64,000 nt of DNA from Girardinichthys multiradiatus (Eukaryota; Chordata; Actinopteri; Cyprinodontiformes; Goodeidae), in NCBI RefSeq assembly GCF_021462225.1, contig NC_061817.1, forward strand, positions 2,038,095-2,102,094, given 5' to 3'. Positions 32,531 to 45,016 of this stretch are shown piece by piece. Every line of letters begins with the position of its first letter. The first letter of the stretch is position 1. The notes under the pieces were generated by a model. The model worked only from the letters and a program-made list of their open reading frames with translations. It was not told the origin of the DNA and did no database searches. A program made the translations under genes and the position numbers.

Positions 32531-33810
32531 AACCACATAAAAGATGCAAAATCAGGAACGGGTAAAAGTCCAACAATAACCTGAGACACGTGTTTGGCCT
32601 TTTAGTTGAGCTGATTTAATTCATTCTTACCCGCATTATTTATGATCTGTGCCAAACCTGAAGTGATTCTTGATAATCAGCAGTAGTGTGCTCTACTATA
32701 TCTTCAAATTTGAAATGTTTACCTCAAATACACAAAACATGTACATTTTTAAACTCTGTCCAGGTCTCTCAAACTCGGCTAAATGCGCAGTAATTGTGAC
32801 TGACTGTGGGAACCCAACTGATTAGGACCTCATACGACTTTGAGCCGGCCCTGCACACAGGGAGAAATAAAGTATTTTTCTAATCTGTCTTTTAAACTGT
32901 ACTGTACATTTCCATTTAGATTCAAACATGCAAGTTAAAATTACTTTAAACTGCTAATTAAAGTTAAATCAATTTTCATTATTCACTTTGTAAGTTCTGG
33001 AGAGACAAAACCAATGTGAGAAATCCAAACTGAATCCACTTCAGCTTAGCAGTCATTCTGGGCTATTACCATCTGACAGACGCTGGGTGTTTGGGTTCAG
33101 GCAGAATCAAACATAGCTCAATACCTTGATTCTGAGAGAAGGACCAACTTAAAGCTACAGTGGCTGATTTACAGTGCAGCTCTGTCTCTATCGGCACTCA
33201 CCATCCTCTTTCAAAATCAAATGCTATCTAGCTTTTTTTTGCCTAATTTCCCATTGGGTAGCCTGCCACACAGCTTAGTTAGATTTTAGTTCAGTTTTGT
33301 ACAGAAACCTCGTGGACACATTCATTATTAACCGAATAGCACAGGAAGACACAGTGAACTGTTTTATTACTCACTAAAACTCTGATTTAAATAAAATCAT
33401 TTTAGCATACTAACAAAGAAACATTTTTACAAATCTACACAGATCTAAAACATCAGACAGTTGATAGCTCCCAGCTGTTCTGGCAATAAAATCCATGAAG
33501 AGTTAACTGGAAAAAAGATCACATGTGCTACCTTTCCATAGGCTAGCAAACAGTATTGTGCAGGACAAACATTTTTTCTAAAGTAAATGAAGCAGTTTGA
33601 TTCCAGTTCGGTGACTCGAGAGGTAAAGCGTGTGTTTTGGCAAAGGAAAAGGGTTAGAAGGTTCTGCTCAATCTCCAACAGCTGGACTGGATCAGCAATC
33701 AGGGTTCCAGACCATAGTTCTCTATGCCCACCTTTCTTCTGCGGGGCTGTTTAGGAAGGATAAAAAATGTAACAATGTTGTTAGTATATCAGCAACACAC
33801 ACTTCATGTA
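32531..33810. other. Intergenic stretch, nothing recognised
   Basis: No supported gene. A L2-like tail fragment 'gggagaaataaagtattttt' occurs at 32861. Confidence 0.4.
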
Positions 33811-35110
33811 CAGGTATATCTCAACAAGTTAGAATATCATTACAACGTTTATTTATTTCAGTGCTTCTATACAAAAAGTAAAGTTTATTAAATAGTTCCA
33901 TTTAATACAGAGTAATGTGCACTGGTGCTGAAAATAACAGCAGGATGTTTAAACAAAACTATTTCAAGCGTTTAATTATGATCATTTTAATAATTACTTA
34001 CAGCTAATAAATATATAAGATTTAAGGATTTTTTATTTATTTACATTACATAAGATGATTAAAAATGATTTTATTACAGAAATGTTATGGCCTACTCAAT
34101 CATAGGGAAAACTGTTAATGAAAGTTGCTCAGCAGCTCTACGAGAAGGGTAAGCCAGACAAGGTCATTGCTTAATAAGCTGGCTGTTTAGAGAGTGCTGT
34201 ATCCAAGAATATTAATGGAAAGTTAGGTGGAAGGAAGAAATGCGGCTAAAAAAAGGTATGTTACCAACTGGGACAACCACAGCCTTGGGATGATTGTGAA
34301 GTAAAGTCCATCCAAGAGTTTAAACAAGTTTTACAAAATGTGGGTTGCAGCTGTCACGTTACTTGTAATAGGCCATTCCTGAACCAGAGACAATGTCAGA
34401 AGCGTCTTACTTTGGCTAAGAGGAAAAACGACAGGACTGTTGCTCAGTGGTCCAAAGACTTCTTTTCAGGTGACAGTAAAGTTTGTATTTCATTTCGAAA
34501 TCAAGGTCCCAGAGTCTGGAAGAAGAGTGGAGAGGCCCAGAATCCATGTCACTTGAAGTCCACTCTGAAGTTTTCACAGTCAGTGATGATTTCGGGTGCC
34601 CTGTCACCTGCGGGTGTCGGTCCACTAGGTTTAATCAAGTTCAAACACAGTGCAGCCACCTACCAGACCAAAGTATCAATACCTGCTTTATTCACCATGG
34701 GAACACCAGCAAAATAGTCTGACCCAAACGACATAGCTGTTGTCAAGAGGAAGATGAGATATACCAGAACCAACAATGCAGATGACCTGCAGGCTGTTGT
34801 CAAAGCAATCTGGGCTTCCTGAACACCTCAGCAGAATCACAGGCTGATCACCTCCATGCCAAACTGCAGTGATGCAGTAATTCATGCAAAAGCAGCCCAG
34901 ACCAAGTATTGGGTGCAGATACTGTACAGACTTTTATATCTTTAAATAAAAAATCGTCTATAGGCCTATTATAAAATTCAAATTTTCTGTGATATTTGGG
35001 TTTTCATTAGCTGTAAGCCAGAATCATCCAAATGAACATAAGACTAGAAATATATGTGGGGAATGAATCTATAGGAGTTTCAATTGAACTGAATTACTCA
35101 AATATAAGAA
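33811..35110 (+). mobile_element. Inactive Tc1-like transposon
   Basis: The left end CAGGTATATCTCAACAAGTT follows TA (33809-33810). A broken transposase follows at 34340-34917. The right terminal repeat is eroded, so the end is approximate. Confidence 0.75.
34340..34917 (+). pseudogene. Broken Tc1 transposase
   Basis: The frame resembles the copy at 3-656 (NRPFLNQRQCQKRLTLAKRK, then a WSKDFFSGDSK stretch). The first catalytic Asp is lost: FSDESK reads FSGDSK. The frame is broken after about 34680, and the second Asp and the Glu region are missing or garbled. Confidence 0.75.
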
Positions 35111-35269
35111 GAATGTTGAAAAATGTATTCATTTAAAAATCATCCTTAATCATATTTGCTTGTTCAGAAATAGTTTTCAGCATTATTTTGGGTTAGCCCA
35201 ATATTCGAAACGTTTGATCCCAAAGAGAATCATTGGGATGGTTTTACATGTGGACCGCTACTGTAAATA

Positions 35270-35853
35270 CAGTTGAAACCAGATATTTACTGTCTAACTT
35301 GAGTTAAATGTTTTGGTTCCTTCCTCAAGCTTTTCACAGTAGTTCACTGGAGTTGTGGCCCGTTCCTCCTGATAGAACTGGTGTAACTGGGTCAGGTATG
35401 GAGGCCTATTTACGGAGGCCTCAAACACACCTTTTCAGCCCTGCCCACAAATTGTCTATGAAACTGAGATCAGGACTTCGTGATGATGATCACTCAAACA
35501 CATTGATTCTGTTGTCCTTAAACCACTGAGAGACATTGTTTATTTGGTAGACCCATTAGTGTCCGAGCTTTAACTTCCTGGCTAAAGTCCTGAGGTTTTT
35601 CCACATAATGTTCTTTCCTATCAGAAGCCATGACATCATAACTGTACCCAAATTATATAAAAGAATGGTAAGTTTAGTGTGTGTAAACTTCTTACTTTGA
35701 AGAAAGGAGAAAAAAAAAGATCTTTGATAATTCTTTCATTTAGCACATAGAAATAATGCTGGTAAGGTTAGTCTAATTGAATGTCAGACAGTGAGAAAAC
35801 CAAGATTTTAGGTGTCTTTTTATACAGTGCATGCAAGTGTCAGGTTTCAGCTG
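35270..35853 (-). mobile_element. Internally deleted Tc1 element, Sleeping-Beauty/Tdr1-like
   Basis: The left end CAGTTGAAACCAG follows TA at 35268-35269. The right end GGTTTCAGCTG precedes TA at 35854-35855. On the - strand the text 'ttaacttcctggctaaagtc' and 'ttccttcctcaagcttttcac' (given as + strand) matches the transposase region of the salmonid/zebrafish Tc1 group. Only 584 bases remain, so most of the gene is deleted. Confidence 0.75.
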
Positions 35854-36414
35854 TATATACTGCTCAGTACCATGCAATATCCAAGCCATAAGATAAAAAC
35901 CTGGTTTTTAGAACTTTTTATGTTTTATTTAAAACATAAAAGTAATGATCCACAACACATGTGTTGTACCTAATGTGTTGACATATTTTTTGTTAAATTT
36001 CATAAAATTCTAATATCAGGTCATTTTCTACCAGAGCAAAAACACTTCCTTACATTACAAGGGATAAGTTTTGATCTTGTGAAAATACTGTTGTCCTGTA
36101 TCTATAAAATAAAGAGGACCTTTGCTTTGACTGCAGCTAACTGGCAGATTTCAGTCAGAAGAAAGTTGGAACTGTTCTGATCCACTCACGTTTTGGAGCT
36201 CTAAAATAATGCTGTTCAAACTTTTTGCAATGAGTGCCAAAATAGTGATGTTGACAGCACGGTCATGCCCCAAAAACTGGATTTTAAAAAATAAATACAA
36301 TTATTGCATCGTGAGTTTTTTGGTTCTGAGTAAAAGTATTTACTAGGAGCAGAAAATGAAAGCCAAAGGCGGGGTTAATAATATAGAAATACTTCGAGCT
36401 TAACACAATATTTT

Positions 36415-36969
36415 CCTCGTACTCGTCATCTTCCGCTTATCCGGGACCGGGTCGCGGGGGCAGCAGACTCAGCAGAGACGGCCAGACGTCCCTCTCCCCA
36501 GACACCTCCTCCAGCTCCTCCGGGTGGAGCCCAAGGCGTTCCCAGGCCAGCCGAGAGACATAGTCCCTCCAGCGTGTCCTGGGCCGTCCCCTGGGCCTCC
36601 TCCCGGTGGGACGTGCCTGGAACACCTCCCAGCAGCATCGACAATAGATGCGGAGAACATGGTCCACTCGGACTCTATGTCTCCAACATCCCCCGGGATC
36701 TGGTCAAAGCTCTTCCGGAGGTGGGAGTTGAATACATCCCTGGCCGAGGGCTCCGCCAGGCGTTCCCAGCAGACCCTCACTATGCGCTTGGACCTGCCAA
36801 GTCTGTCCGGCTTTCTCCTCCTCCAGCGGATCCAACTCACCACCAAGTGGTGATCAGTGGACAGCTCAGCCCCTCTCTTCACCCGAGTGTCCAAAACATG
36901 CGGCCGAAGGTCTGATGCTACGACAACAAAGTCGATCATCGACCTCCTACCATCGACAATATTTTCCAA
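36415..36969 (-). mobile_element. Internally deleted non-LTR retrotransposon
   Basis: Read on the - strand, the 5' part encodes endonuclease-region text (RRSMIDFVVVASDLRPHVLD, then AELSTDHHLVVSWIRWRR). It is joined directly to the element's extreme 3' coding end (RPRGRPRTRWRDYVSRLAWE in another frame, then LPPRPGPG). The reverse transcriptase in between, normally over 2 kb, is absent. Clade not assigned with certainty. Confidence 0.75.
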
Positions 36970-37221
36970 TTTCTAAAATGATTTATTGAATTAAAAATCT
37001 TGCCACAAGAAATAAGAAAATGTTCATCTGCCTGTGCTGGCGGCCCAGATTGTACCTTTCATAAACTGTGTGCTGAGGCCAATCAAAATAATAGAGCTGC
37101 AAAGGGCCCCCGGGCAGTAGACTGAACAGCCCTACTCTTAAACAGTGCCTTGGAGTTCCAACTATCAGCCCTTCCTCATTCTATGATGTTGGCCTCAGAC
37201 GCACCAGTTCTTTGCGTTTAC

Positions 37222-37292
37222 CTTTTCATCATCACAACAGCAGCAGCACCAGCAGCGGATGAGGACCAGGATGACCAGAGTGAGAATCACAC
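37222..37292 (-). CDS. smim22: smim22 coding exon 2
   Basis: It completes Gly44 and encodes VILTLVILVLIRCWCCCCCD and DEK, the second half of the membrane helix and the Cys cluster. The acceptor is GTGCTCAG, the donor GTAAAC, phase 0 at the end. Confidence 0.85.
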
Positions 37293-40200
37293 CTGAGCAC
37301 AACAGTGAGAAGAAGCAGAAAAAGAGTTTAGGTGTCGGTGTTGGTACAGACCTGTTTACCTGGTTGGAAGGGAGCCCTCTAATATCTGCAGACTTACATC
37401 ACAATAAACTGTAATGTGCTTAGCACAATAACGCAAATTAGGAGAAAATTTGAGTCCATATTTGACAGTCTGTACATCAAAAAGTGAGGAATGGATTTAA
37501 GGATGGATAGATGAAGATGAAACAAATACTTAGTTTTTACCTTCAGTGAAAAACCAAATATGAATCCAAATAATCTTATCTTCACCTTATTTCAATTCAA
37601 AATCCTTCATTAATCCCAAAGGGGAATTACATGTTGTTATAGCTCATACTATGAAGGTTTCTTCAAAGAGCTGTTGTAGATGCTGATGGCTGTGGGCAGG
37701 AAGGATCTCCTGTAGAGCTCTGTCTTACAGCAGATCTGAAGAAGCCTCTGACTGAAGACACTCTGTTGTTGTATAAAGAGGATGTCTATAATATACAGTA
37801 AACTTGAGAGGTCATAGAGCAGTCCGTAGAACAGAACCAGCCTTCTTTATCAGCTCACTGAGCTTTTTTTTGTCAATGGTTCTGATGCCGCTACCCCAAC
37901 ATATGATGGCAGAAGAGATCACAATCTCCACAACAGACTTATATAAGATCTGTAGCATTTTGCTGCACACACTGAAGAACCTAAGCTTCCTCAAGAAGTA
38001 CAGTCTGCTGTGTTCCTACTCGTAGACGGCTTCACTGTTGTGTCTCCAGTCCAACCTGTTGTCCAGGTGAACGTCAAGGTTTACAGTTGTGTTCAAAATA
38101 TCAGTGGATTTAAAAATTTTAGTAAAGCTCAAAATCTTTAGAATAGTTGTTTCTATGTATTGGGAACACTACACATTATATTCTAAATCAAACCATGAAG
38201 AAAGATCTAAAATGCTTTAATCGCTTTACAGAAAATGCCAAAAACGAAAATTGGACTGTTCAACAAAATAGTAGTCAACCCTGTGAATCACTAAACTAAT
38301 ATTTAGTTGCATACCCACTTTTCTGAGAACTACTTCCAATCTGTGTTACATGGAGCCAACCAACTTCTGACACCTGTGAACAAGTATTCCAGTCCTCTGA
38401 ACAATGCCTGGAAGGACCCATTTTTGGCAGGTTTTCAGACATCATCCTTAAATAAGGGCCACCAGATTGATGCTCCACGCTGCTATTATTTTGAACACGC
38501 CTCTTTTAATAAATTAATTAATAACAGACTCAGGGGCATGCATGTAATGAATGTTGGTTCTACACCTACTAGTAAATTATTTCTCATGTGTTTATATGAT
38601 TTCTACCAAGAACAGTGATAGATCTGGTTAGTCCACTTGAACTGCTAATATTTTGAACACAACTGTATACTCCTCCACCACCTTCACTTTTTCTCCCATG
38701 ATGGAAACAGTGTTTGACCTACTCCAGTTTCTCCTAAAATCTACAATCATCTCCTTTGTTTTATTCACATTCAAGACGAGATGATTGTTTCCACACCATG
38801 CCACAAAGCAGTCCACCACCTTCCTGTACTCAGCTTCTTGTCCATCTCTGATCCACCCAACGACTGCTGAATCATCCGAGTATTTCTGCAGATGACTTGA
38901 GTCTATCTTGTACTGGAAGTCTGAGGTGTACAGAGTCAAAAGGAATGGTGAGAGTACAGTCCCCTGTGGTGCTCCTGTGCTGCTGACTACCTGGTTAGAC
39001 ACAACCCTTCAGTCTCACAAACTGTGGTCTGTTTGTCAAGTAGTCTTTGATCCAGGAGATTGTTGAGGCCTCCAACTGAGTCTTCTGGACTTTTTGACAA
39101 AGCAAATCAGGTTGAATTGTGTTAAATGCACTGGAGAAATCAAAGAACATGATCCTCACAGTGCTGCTGGCTTTGTCCAGATGACAATGGGTTTGTTGAA
39201 CCAGGTTTTTGTTGGCATCTTCATCTCGAACTCCACAGCGATACGCAAACTGAAGGAGGTCCTGATTTGTGCTTGTTTGCATACTCAGGTGGGCCAACCG
39301 GAGTCTCTCTAGGACCTTCATGATGCGAAATGTCAGGGCAACAGGTCTAGTCATTGAGAACTGATGAGTGAGGTTTCTGTGGAAATGAAACAAGACAGGT
39401 CTTTCACAACACCGGATTGTTGTTTCTCTCCAGCTGCCTCTTCACCTGACTTACAGAAACAGACAGGTGGTAGGCGGAAACAATAGGAGTACCAGCATCT
39501 CCTGATTGGGTTGCGGACAAACATGTAGAAGCAGAAGGGTCTGGGGCCGAGGAGAACAATAAAACATCTGAGGCATGACAAAAAAGCTTTGGGTCAAAGT
39601 AGGGTGTGATGGGCACGGCAGTGATGCAGGAGTAGAAAGCGTGACGGATGTATAGAGGCTTTGGTTCTCAACATGGATGTGGCTGAGTTTAGGTCCAGGC
39701 TGACTGACATTTGCCGCATGCCTTCAACCTTTCTAAACCCAATTTCCTGCCAGCTCACTTTCGGAAAACATGAGAAAAGTAATGGCCAATAGTGCTGCAG
39801 AAAAAAAGGAGGGTGGGATATCTGTTTGGCTGTGGGCAGAAGAAGAGGATGCTGAGCTTGTTCCTGAACTGAAGCTATTGAAGAATGTGTTCAGTTCATG
39901 GGCTCTGTCCAGACTTCCATCTATCTGATCCTCCTTTTGCTTGAAGCCTGTGATCTTCCTCATCTCTGACCACACATCTCTTATATTGTTCTACTGGAGT
40001 TTGCTCTCTAGCATCTTTCTGTACAGCTCCTTGCTGTTTCTAATCTTGCCTTTAAATTGCTTCTGTAAACTCATTAATTCCATGTCTCACTCTTTGGTTC
40101 TTGTTTAGAAGTTCCTTCACATCATTGATGATCCAGGGATTGTAATCAGGGAAGCATCTCATTGTTCTGGTAGGGATGGTGTTATCTCTACTATAGTCGG

Positions 40201-43200
40201 TCACACACTTAGTCATGCCACTGGTGTCCTCTCCATGTGGCTGGCACAGGACATCCCAGTCTGTAGTCTGAAAACATCCCTGCAGGGCCACTTCAGCTTC
40301 CTGTGACCATCTTCTCACTGTTCTATTTATTACAGGTTGCCTCTGAACAAGTGGTTTATACACCATGCAGAGAAAAACGAGATTATGATTTGCTTTGCCA
40401 GGAGGAAGTCTTGATTTGGAACTCTATGCACCCCTGACATTTGCAAACAAATCCAATGTTTTGTTTTCTCTGGTAGAGCAGGTGACAAACTATTAAAATG
40501 GTGGAAGTGTAGCAGAGAGTGAGGCGTGAATAAAATCACCAGATACTGCCATAAAAGTATTGGTGTGATGTGTCTGTACCTTAGTGTTACCTTGAGTCAT
40601 TTAGACAGTCAATATTGTTAAGGTTTAATTTCTGCAGCAAGTATGTTGATGGTCAATGACATTTTGGGACTTTAAATATAGCTTAAATAAGTGTTTATTA
40701 TGAGCGTAACACATTGTGATTTTTGGTTCCCACTTCACCAGTTTCAAGGGGGAGCTGGTTAGATGTAGAAGAGATTGAGAGAGGGCTCCATGTGCTATGG
40801 TTCTGTGTATGCTGTCCTGTTTGGAGAAGCTACTAAGCAACAAATAAGGGTTACATTAGCAACAACTGAGCTGATGACTTCACATGTAATATCACAACAG
40901 CAGATAGTGGAATGTATACAGTTGTCAAAATAACAGTGGTAAACTCTTGGTAAATAATATGGAAGAAAACTTACTGCTAACAATTTAATATTTGGGCTTC
41001 AAAGATTACACTTTATAGTAACATATCTTTGATTACACCATCTGTTGTGCACAAGCACTGCTAATCCACCTCCTTTGGTTTTGACACTCCTCTTTAAATC
41101 TCTGCTTGTATGGTCAGAAAGCCCGGCAGTGAGACGTTGGAGTCAGGATATACAGTACAGACCAAAAGAGCTTGGACACACCTTCTCATTCAAAGAGTTT
41201 TCTTTATTTTCATGACTATGAATATTGTAGCTTCACACTGAAGGCATCAAAACTATGAATTAACACATGTGGAATTATATACTGAACAAAAAAGTGTGAA
41301 ACAACTGAAAATATGTCTTATATTCTAGGTTCTTCAAAGTAGCCACCTTTTGCTTTGATTACTGCTCCGCACACTCTTGGCATTCTGTTGATGAGCTTCA
41401 AGAGGTAGTCACCTGAAATGGTTTTCCAACGGTCTTGAAGGAGTTCCCAGAGATGCTTAGCACTTGTTGGCCCTTTTGCCTTAACTCTGCGGTCCAGCTC
41501 ACCTCAAACCATCTCGATTGGGTTCAGGTCCGGTGACTGTAGAGGCCAGGTCATCTGGCGCATCACCCCATCACTCTCCGTCTTGGTCAATTTATTTACA
41601 CAGCCTGGAGGTGTGTTTGGGGTCATTGTCCTGTTGAAAAATAAATGATGGTCCAACTAAACGCAAACCGGATGGAATAGCATGCCGCTGCAAGAGGCTG
41701 TGGTAGCGATGTGGGTTCAGTATGCCTTCAATTTTGAATAAATCCCCAACAGTGTCACCACCAAAGCACTCTCACACCATCACACCTCCTACTCCATGCT
41801 TCACGGTGGGAACCAGACATGTAGAGTCCATCCGTTCACCTCTTCTGCACCGCACAAAGACACGGTGGTTGGAACCAAAGATCTCAAACTTGGACTCATC
41901 AGACCAAAGCACAGATTTCCACTGGTCTAATGTCCATTCTTTGTGTTCTTTAGCCCAAACAAGTCTCTTCTGCTTGTTGCCTGTCCTCAGCAGTGGTTTC
42001 CTAGCAGCTCTTTTACCTTGAAGGCCTGATTCACACAGTCTCCTCCTAACAGTTGTTCTAGAGATGTGTCTGCTGCTAGAACTCTGTGTGGCATTGACCT
42101 GTTCTCTAATCTAAGCTGCTGTTAACCTGCGATTACTGAGGCTGGTGACTCGGATGAACTTATCGTCCGCAGCAGAAGTGACTCTTGGTCTTCCTTTCCT
42201 GGGGTGGTCCTCATGTGAGCCAGTTTCTTTGTAGCGCTTGATGGTTTTTGTGACTGCACTTTGGGACACTTTCAAAGTTTTCCCAATTGTTCGGACTGAT
42301 TGACCTTCATTTCTTAAAGTAATGATGGCCACTCGTTTTTCTTTACTTAGCTGCTTTTTTCTTGCCATAATACAACTTCTAACAGTCTATTCAGTAGGAC
42401 TATCAGCTGTGTACTGTATCCACCTCCTGCACAACACAACTGATGGTCCCAACCCCATCTATAAGGCTTGAAATCCCACTTATTAAACCTGACAGGGCAC
42501 ACCTGTGAAGTGAAAACTATTTCAGGTGACTACCTCTTGAAGCTCATCAACAGAATGCCAAGAGTGACCAGATGACCTGGCCTCCACAATCACCGGACCT
42601 GAACCCAATCGAGATGGTTTGGGGTGAGCTGGACCGCAGAGTGAAGACAAAAGGGCCAACAAGTGCTAAGCACTCTCTGGGAACTCCTTCAAGACTGTTG
42701 GAAAACCATTTCAGGTGACTACCTCTTGAAGCTCATCAACAGAATACCAAGAGTGTGCGGAGCAGTAATCAAAGCAAAAAGTGGCTACTTTGAAGAACCT
42801 AGAATATAAGACATATTTTCAGGTGTTTCACACTTTTTTGTTCAGTATATAATTCCACATGTGTTAATTCATAGTGTTGATGCCTTCGGTGTGAAGCTAC
42901 AATATTCATAGTTATGAAAATAAAGACAACTCTTTGAATGAGAAGGTGTGTCCAAACTTTTGGTCTGTATTGTATATATCCTATGGTCATGTCTCAGTGA
43001 AATACATAATACTGTATTCCCAATACTCTGGTTGGGTTCTTGTTAGGGCTAGGAGTTCATCCAATTTGTTTTCCAACAATCTCAAATTGCCCATTGTGAT
43101 TGATGAAAGAGATTAAGTCAAGTTTAATTTCCCTTTGGGATTAATAAAGTATTTTTGAATTGAATTGAATTGAAGTCAAGTCAAGTTTATTTGTATAGCG

Positions 43201-43781
43201 ATTTTCAGCAACAAGGCACTCAAAGTGCTGTACATGAGGAAAAACATTACAATGATACAGACAGAAAAACAAATCAAATGACACTAATAATCCTTGGGAG
43301 TAAATAATAATTAATAGATTACAACTTCCTCCTTCCCTATCTCCTCTTTGCTACTACTCTGCATCCATGGCACCTCCTTTTCAACGTATCTGGCATTTGG
43401 GACTGTAGTATAATTTGAGCTTTTCAGATGTTGCTATGGTTACGCATCATAACAACTGTCCAACAGTATCAAGATATCAGCAAAAAATCCTTCCATCTGC
43501 ACAGCATCCAAAACCAAAGTGAATAAATGTCCAAAAATGCAAGGTCCCAGGCAGAAAAAGAGGAATTAAAGTTTTTAAAAAGAATAAGTCAGAATAAAAG
43601 TAACTGCATACTCCAATATGCTGCCACCTTGAGCTGAACTTACCAATGAAGATGAAGAAGACAGCAAAAGAAGCAATGTCCCAGTCAGACTGGAACAACT
43701 GCTTTGACTGCAGTCTGGAGATCACATCATTAAACTGGTCCCCGATATCTTGCTGGACGTTTTTCTGACCCATCTTCTTGT
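37222..43781 (-). CDS. smim22: smim22 (small integral membrane protein 22), two coding exons found
   Basis: Coding exons 43773-43644 and 37292-37222 join (G/GT split codon) to give 67 residues. The first part, VISRLQSKQLFQSDWD, aligns with the LKSHQFFQSTWD-type region of mammalian SMIM22. A hydrophobic helix follows (about residues 36-56), then a CWCCCCC cluster and an acidic DDEK. Known biology: SMIM22 (CASIMO1) is a short single-pass membrane microprotein of epithelial cells linked to squalene epoxidase, lipid droplets and the actin cytoskeleton. The Cys cluster next to the membrane suggests palmitoylation (inference). The gene runs tail-to-tail with rogdi as in mammals, supporting orthology. 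The last exon was not identified, so the CDS is 3' incomplete here. Confidence 0.85.
38084..38665. mobile_element. 582-base Tc1-like non-autonomous element inside the L2
   Basis: The ends are CAGTTGTGTTCAAAATA and its inverted match TATTTTGAACACAACTG, bracketed by TA at 38082-38083 and 38666-38667. Removing it and one TA rejoins the L2 coding sequence. The interior has no transposase. Confidence 0.88.
38628..39393 (-). pseudogene. L2 reverse transcriptase palm region
   Basis: Two overlapping frames hold [47 protein letters not shown] and SDDSAVVGWI (YXDD box as YSDD). A one-step frame change near 39000 separates them. Confidence 0.85.
41153..42972 (-). mobile_element. Full-length but inactive Tc1-like transposon with enlarged inverted repeats
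   Basis: The ends CAGTACAGACC (41153) and GGTCTGTATTG (to 42972) lie between TA dinucleotides, with the common text 'ttggacacaccttctcattc' next to them. The transposase is read on the - strand. The right arm holds an inverted copy of the transposase 3' coding end that extends beyond the shared terminal repeat. Confidence 0.88.
41500..42368 (-). pseudogene. Tc1 transposase pseudogene
   Basis: The start at 42368 gives MARKKQLSKEKRVAIITLRN and a helix-turn-helix with RTIGKTLKVSQSAV, followed by GRPRVTSAADD. A stop lies just before 42111 and the rest continues in frame pieces with WTLDQWKSVLWSDESKFEIF (first Asp) and FQQDNDPKHTS (second Asp). The region of the third residue is scrambled by stops. 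Confidence 0.85.
43118..43173 (+). repeat. L2-type 3' tail with GAATT repeats
   Basis: The sequence 'gggattaataaagtattttt' then four GAATT units is the L2 3' terminus; the body of the element is not next to it. Confidence 0.7.
43174..43310 (+). repeat. Interspersed repeat copy (12464 family)
   Basis: The text 'gtcaagtttatttgtatagc' through 'aataatccttgggagt' matches 12464-12600. Confidence 0.65.
43644..43773 (-). CDS. smim22: smim22 coding exon 1
   Basis: It starts MGQKNVQQDIGDQ and ends FFIFI plus the first base of Gly44, at a GTAAGT donor. An acceptor-like GAGAGCAG lies 8 bases before the ATG (43782-43784), so the exon probably follows a non-coding first exon. Confidence 0.85.
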
Positions 43782-43784
43782 CTG

Positions 43785-45016
43785 CTCTCAGAAAAATACA
43801 GAAGTTACACATATTAAACCTAAATCTACCAGGAGTTTGAATTATTATAACTGTATTAACTATTTAAAACTAGGCATGGACAAGTATGAGATTCTGACTG
43901 ATAACCTTGAGTAAGACTACCAGGGTAAAATGTACCAAATAAATGACACGATTTGTTTTATTTAAAAGAGAAAATCAAATATTATTTCTGCTAATGATTA
44001 AATATCAACATATTGATTAATACAATTTTAATAATGTTTTAATGGTGATAGTTGGCATCCCCATAGCATGATGCTCTCACCACCAAGGTTTTGTGTTTCC
44101 ACACCATGAGTGTCTGTGTCTTTTGCAACTGTAAATATTTTCAGACAGACAATAATTTTCTGGAAAATGTGGCGTAGCCTTTCAGCCACATGACCAGCAA
44201 TGCACTGCAACAGGTGGGGGAGCAGAGGGACAGAGCTACAGTAGACTATCCTTTAAAACAGCGTGAGAGACATCTGGTCACTCCAACACTTTTTTGACAT
44301 CTAAATAAAAGGACTTCAAGCTGGAGGTATGATAAATCCAGAATTGGGTAACAAGCTTTTTATCTGTTTTTTTTTTTTTTTTGTAGGATTGGAGCTATCT
44401 GATAGAAGGTCTAGCAAAAAACAGAAACATGCTTATCACCTGTTCAAAATCATGATACTTTGATCACAGATTTAGAAAAAAACGTTTGTAGTCCACAAAT
44501 GTTAAAAAGTGGTGATTTTAATGCTTTTTGTGCCATTTTTGCCACTTATCATGTGTGTCTTAAAAAACAAGATTTTTCTGTTGGTTACCTGTCAATCAGT
44601 AGCTAGTGTTTGGCTTCACCGGTGTTTCTGCCAAACCCCTAATGGGTCCTGCTCATTTACTGACTCATTCATCTACGCTATGATACCTGACAGGAGCTTC
44701 CATGTAGTGCACTGTTATGTTATTGGCTGGTAGTTGGATTGGAAATCCCCCTCTCTTTATGATCAGGATGGTCTGACCTTGGGTGGGTCATCGTATTATA
44801 GCTGATTCACCTGGGTTCCCTGGTGTTCATGGATAGCAGTCAGATTGTTTAGCCAGTAGGTGTGGATGATGTCATGAGCTGGTGTGTGTACACCAAATAT
44901 ATATATAAATATTGTAAATGCCTAAACAGCAAGGTTCAGAATTCATATGGTTTACCTTCAGTGTTGTCTAAAATCTCTGTTCTTGAACCTTCTTCATCAT
45001 AACCTCAAGGTAGACA
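43785..45016. other. smim22 upstream stretch, nothing recognised
   Basis: AT-rich, with a T run at 44370-44386. A - strand frame at 44028-44210 ends with Tc1-like HGVETQNLGGESIMLWG, perhaps a small relic. No gene supported. Confidence 0.4.

Larger units (their letters stand above)
37585..40545 (-). mobile_element. L2-type LINE (Maui-like), interrupted
   Basis: A long - strand LINE lies in the smim22 intron. From 5' to 3' it shows the end of the endonuclease region (40545 down), VYKPLVQRQPVINRTVRRW (about 40366-40310), FDFSSAFNTIQPDLL and KYSDDSAVVGW of the reverse transcriptase (39150 and 38870), then the C-terminal part (37812-38060) and a 3' tail ending with 'ttcaattcaa' at 37590. Several frameshifts make it inactive. 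It is split at 38084-38665 by a small Tc1-like element. Confidence 0.88.

Noticed and set aside
37020..37130. Possible smim22 third exon after CTTTGCAG (LYYFDWPQHTVYERYN)
   Set aside because: Acceptor and phase are acceptable, but the peptide does not resemble the SMIM22 C-terminus and the frame passes the expected stop position.
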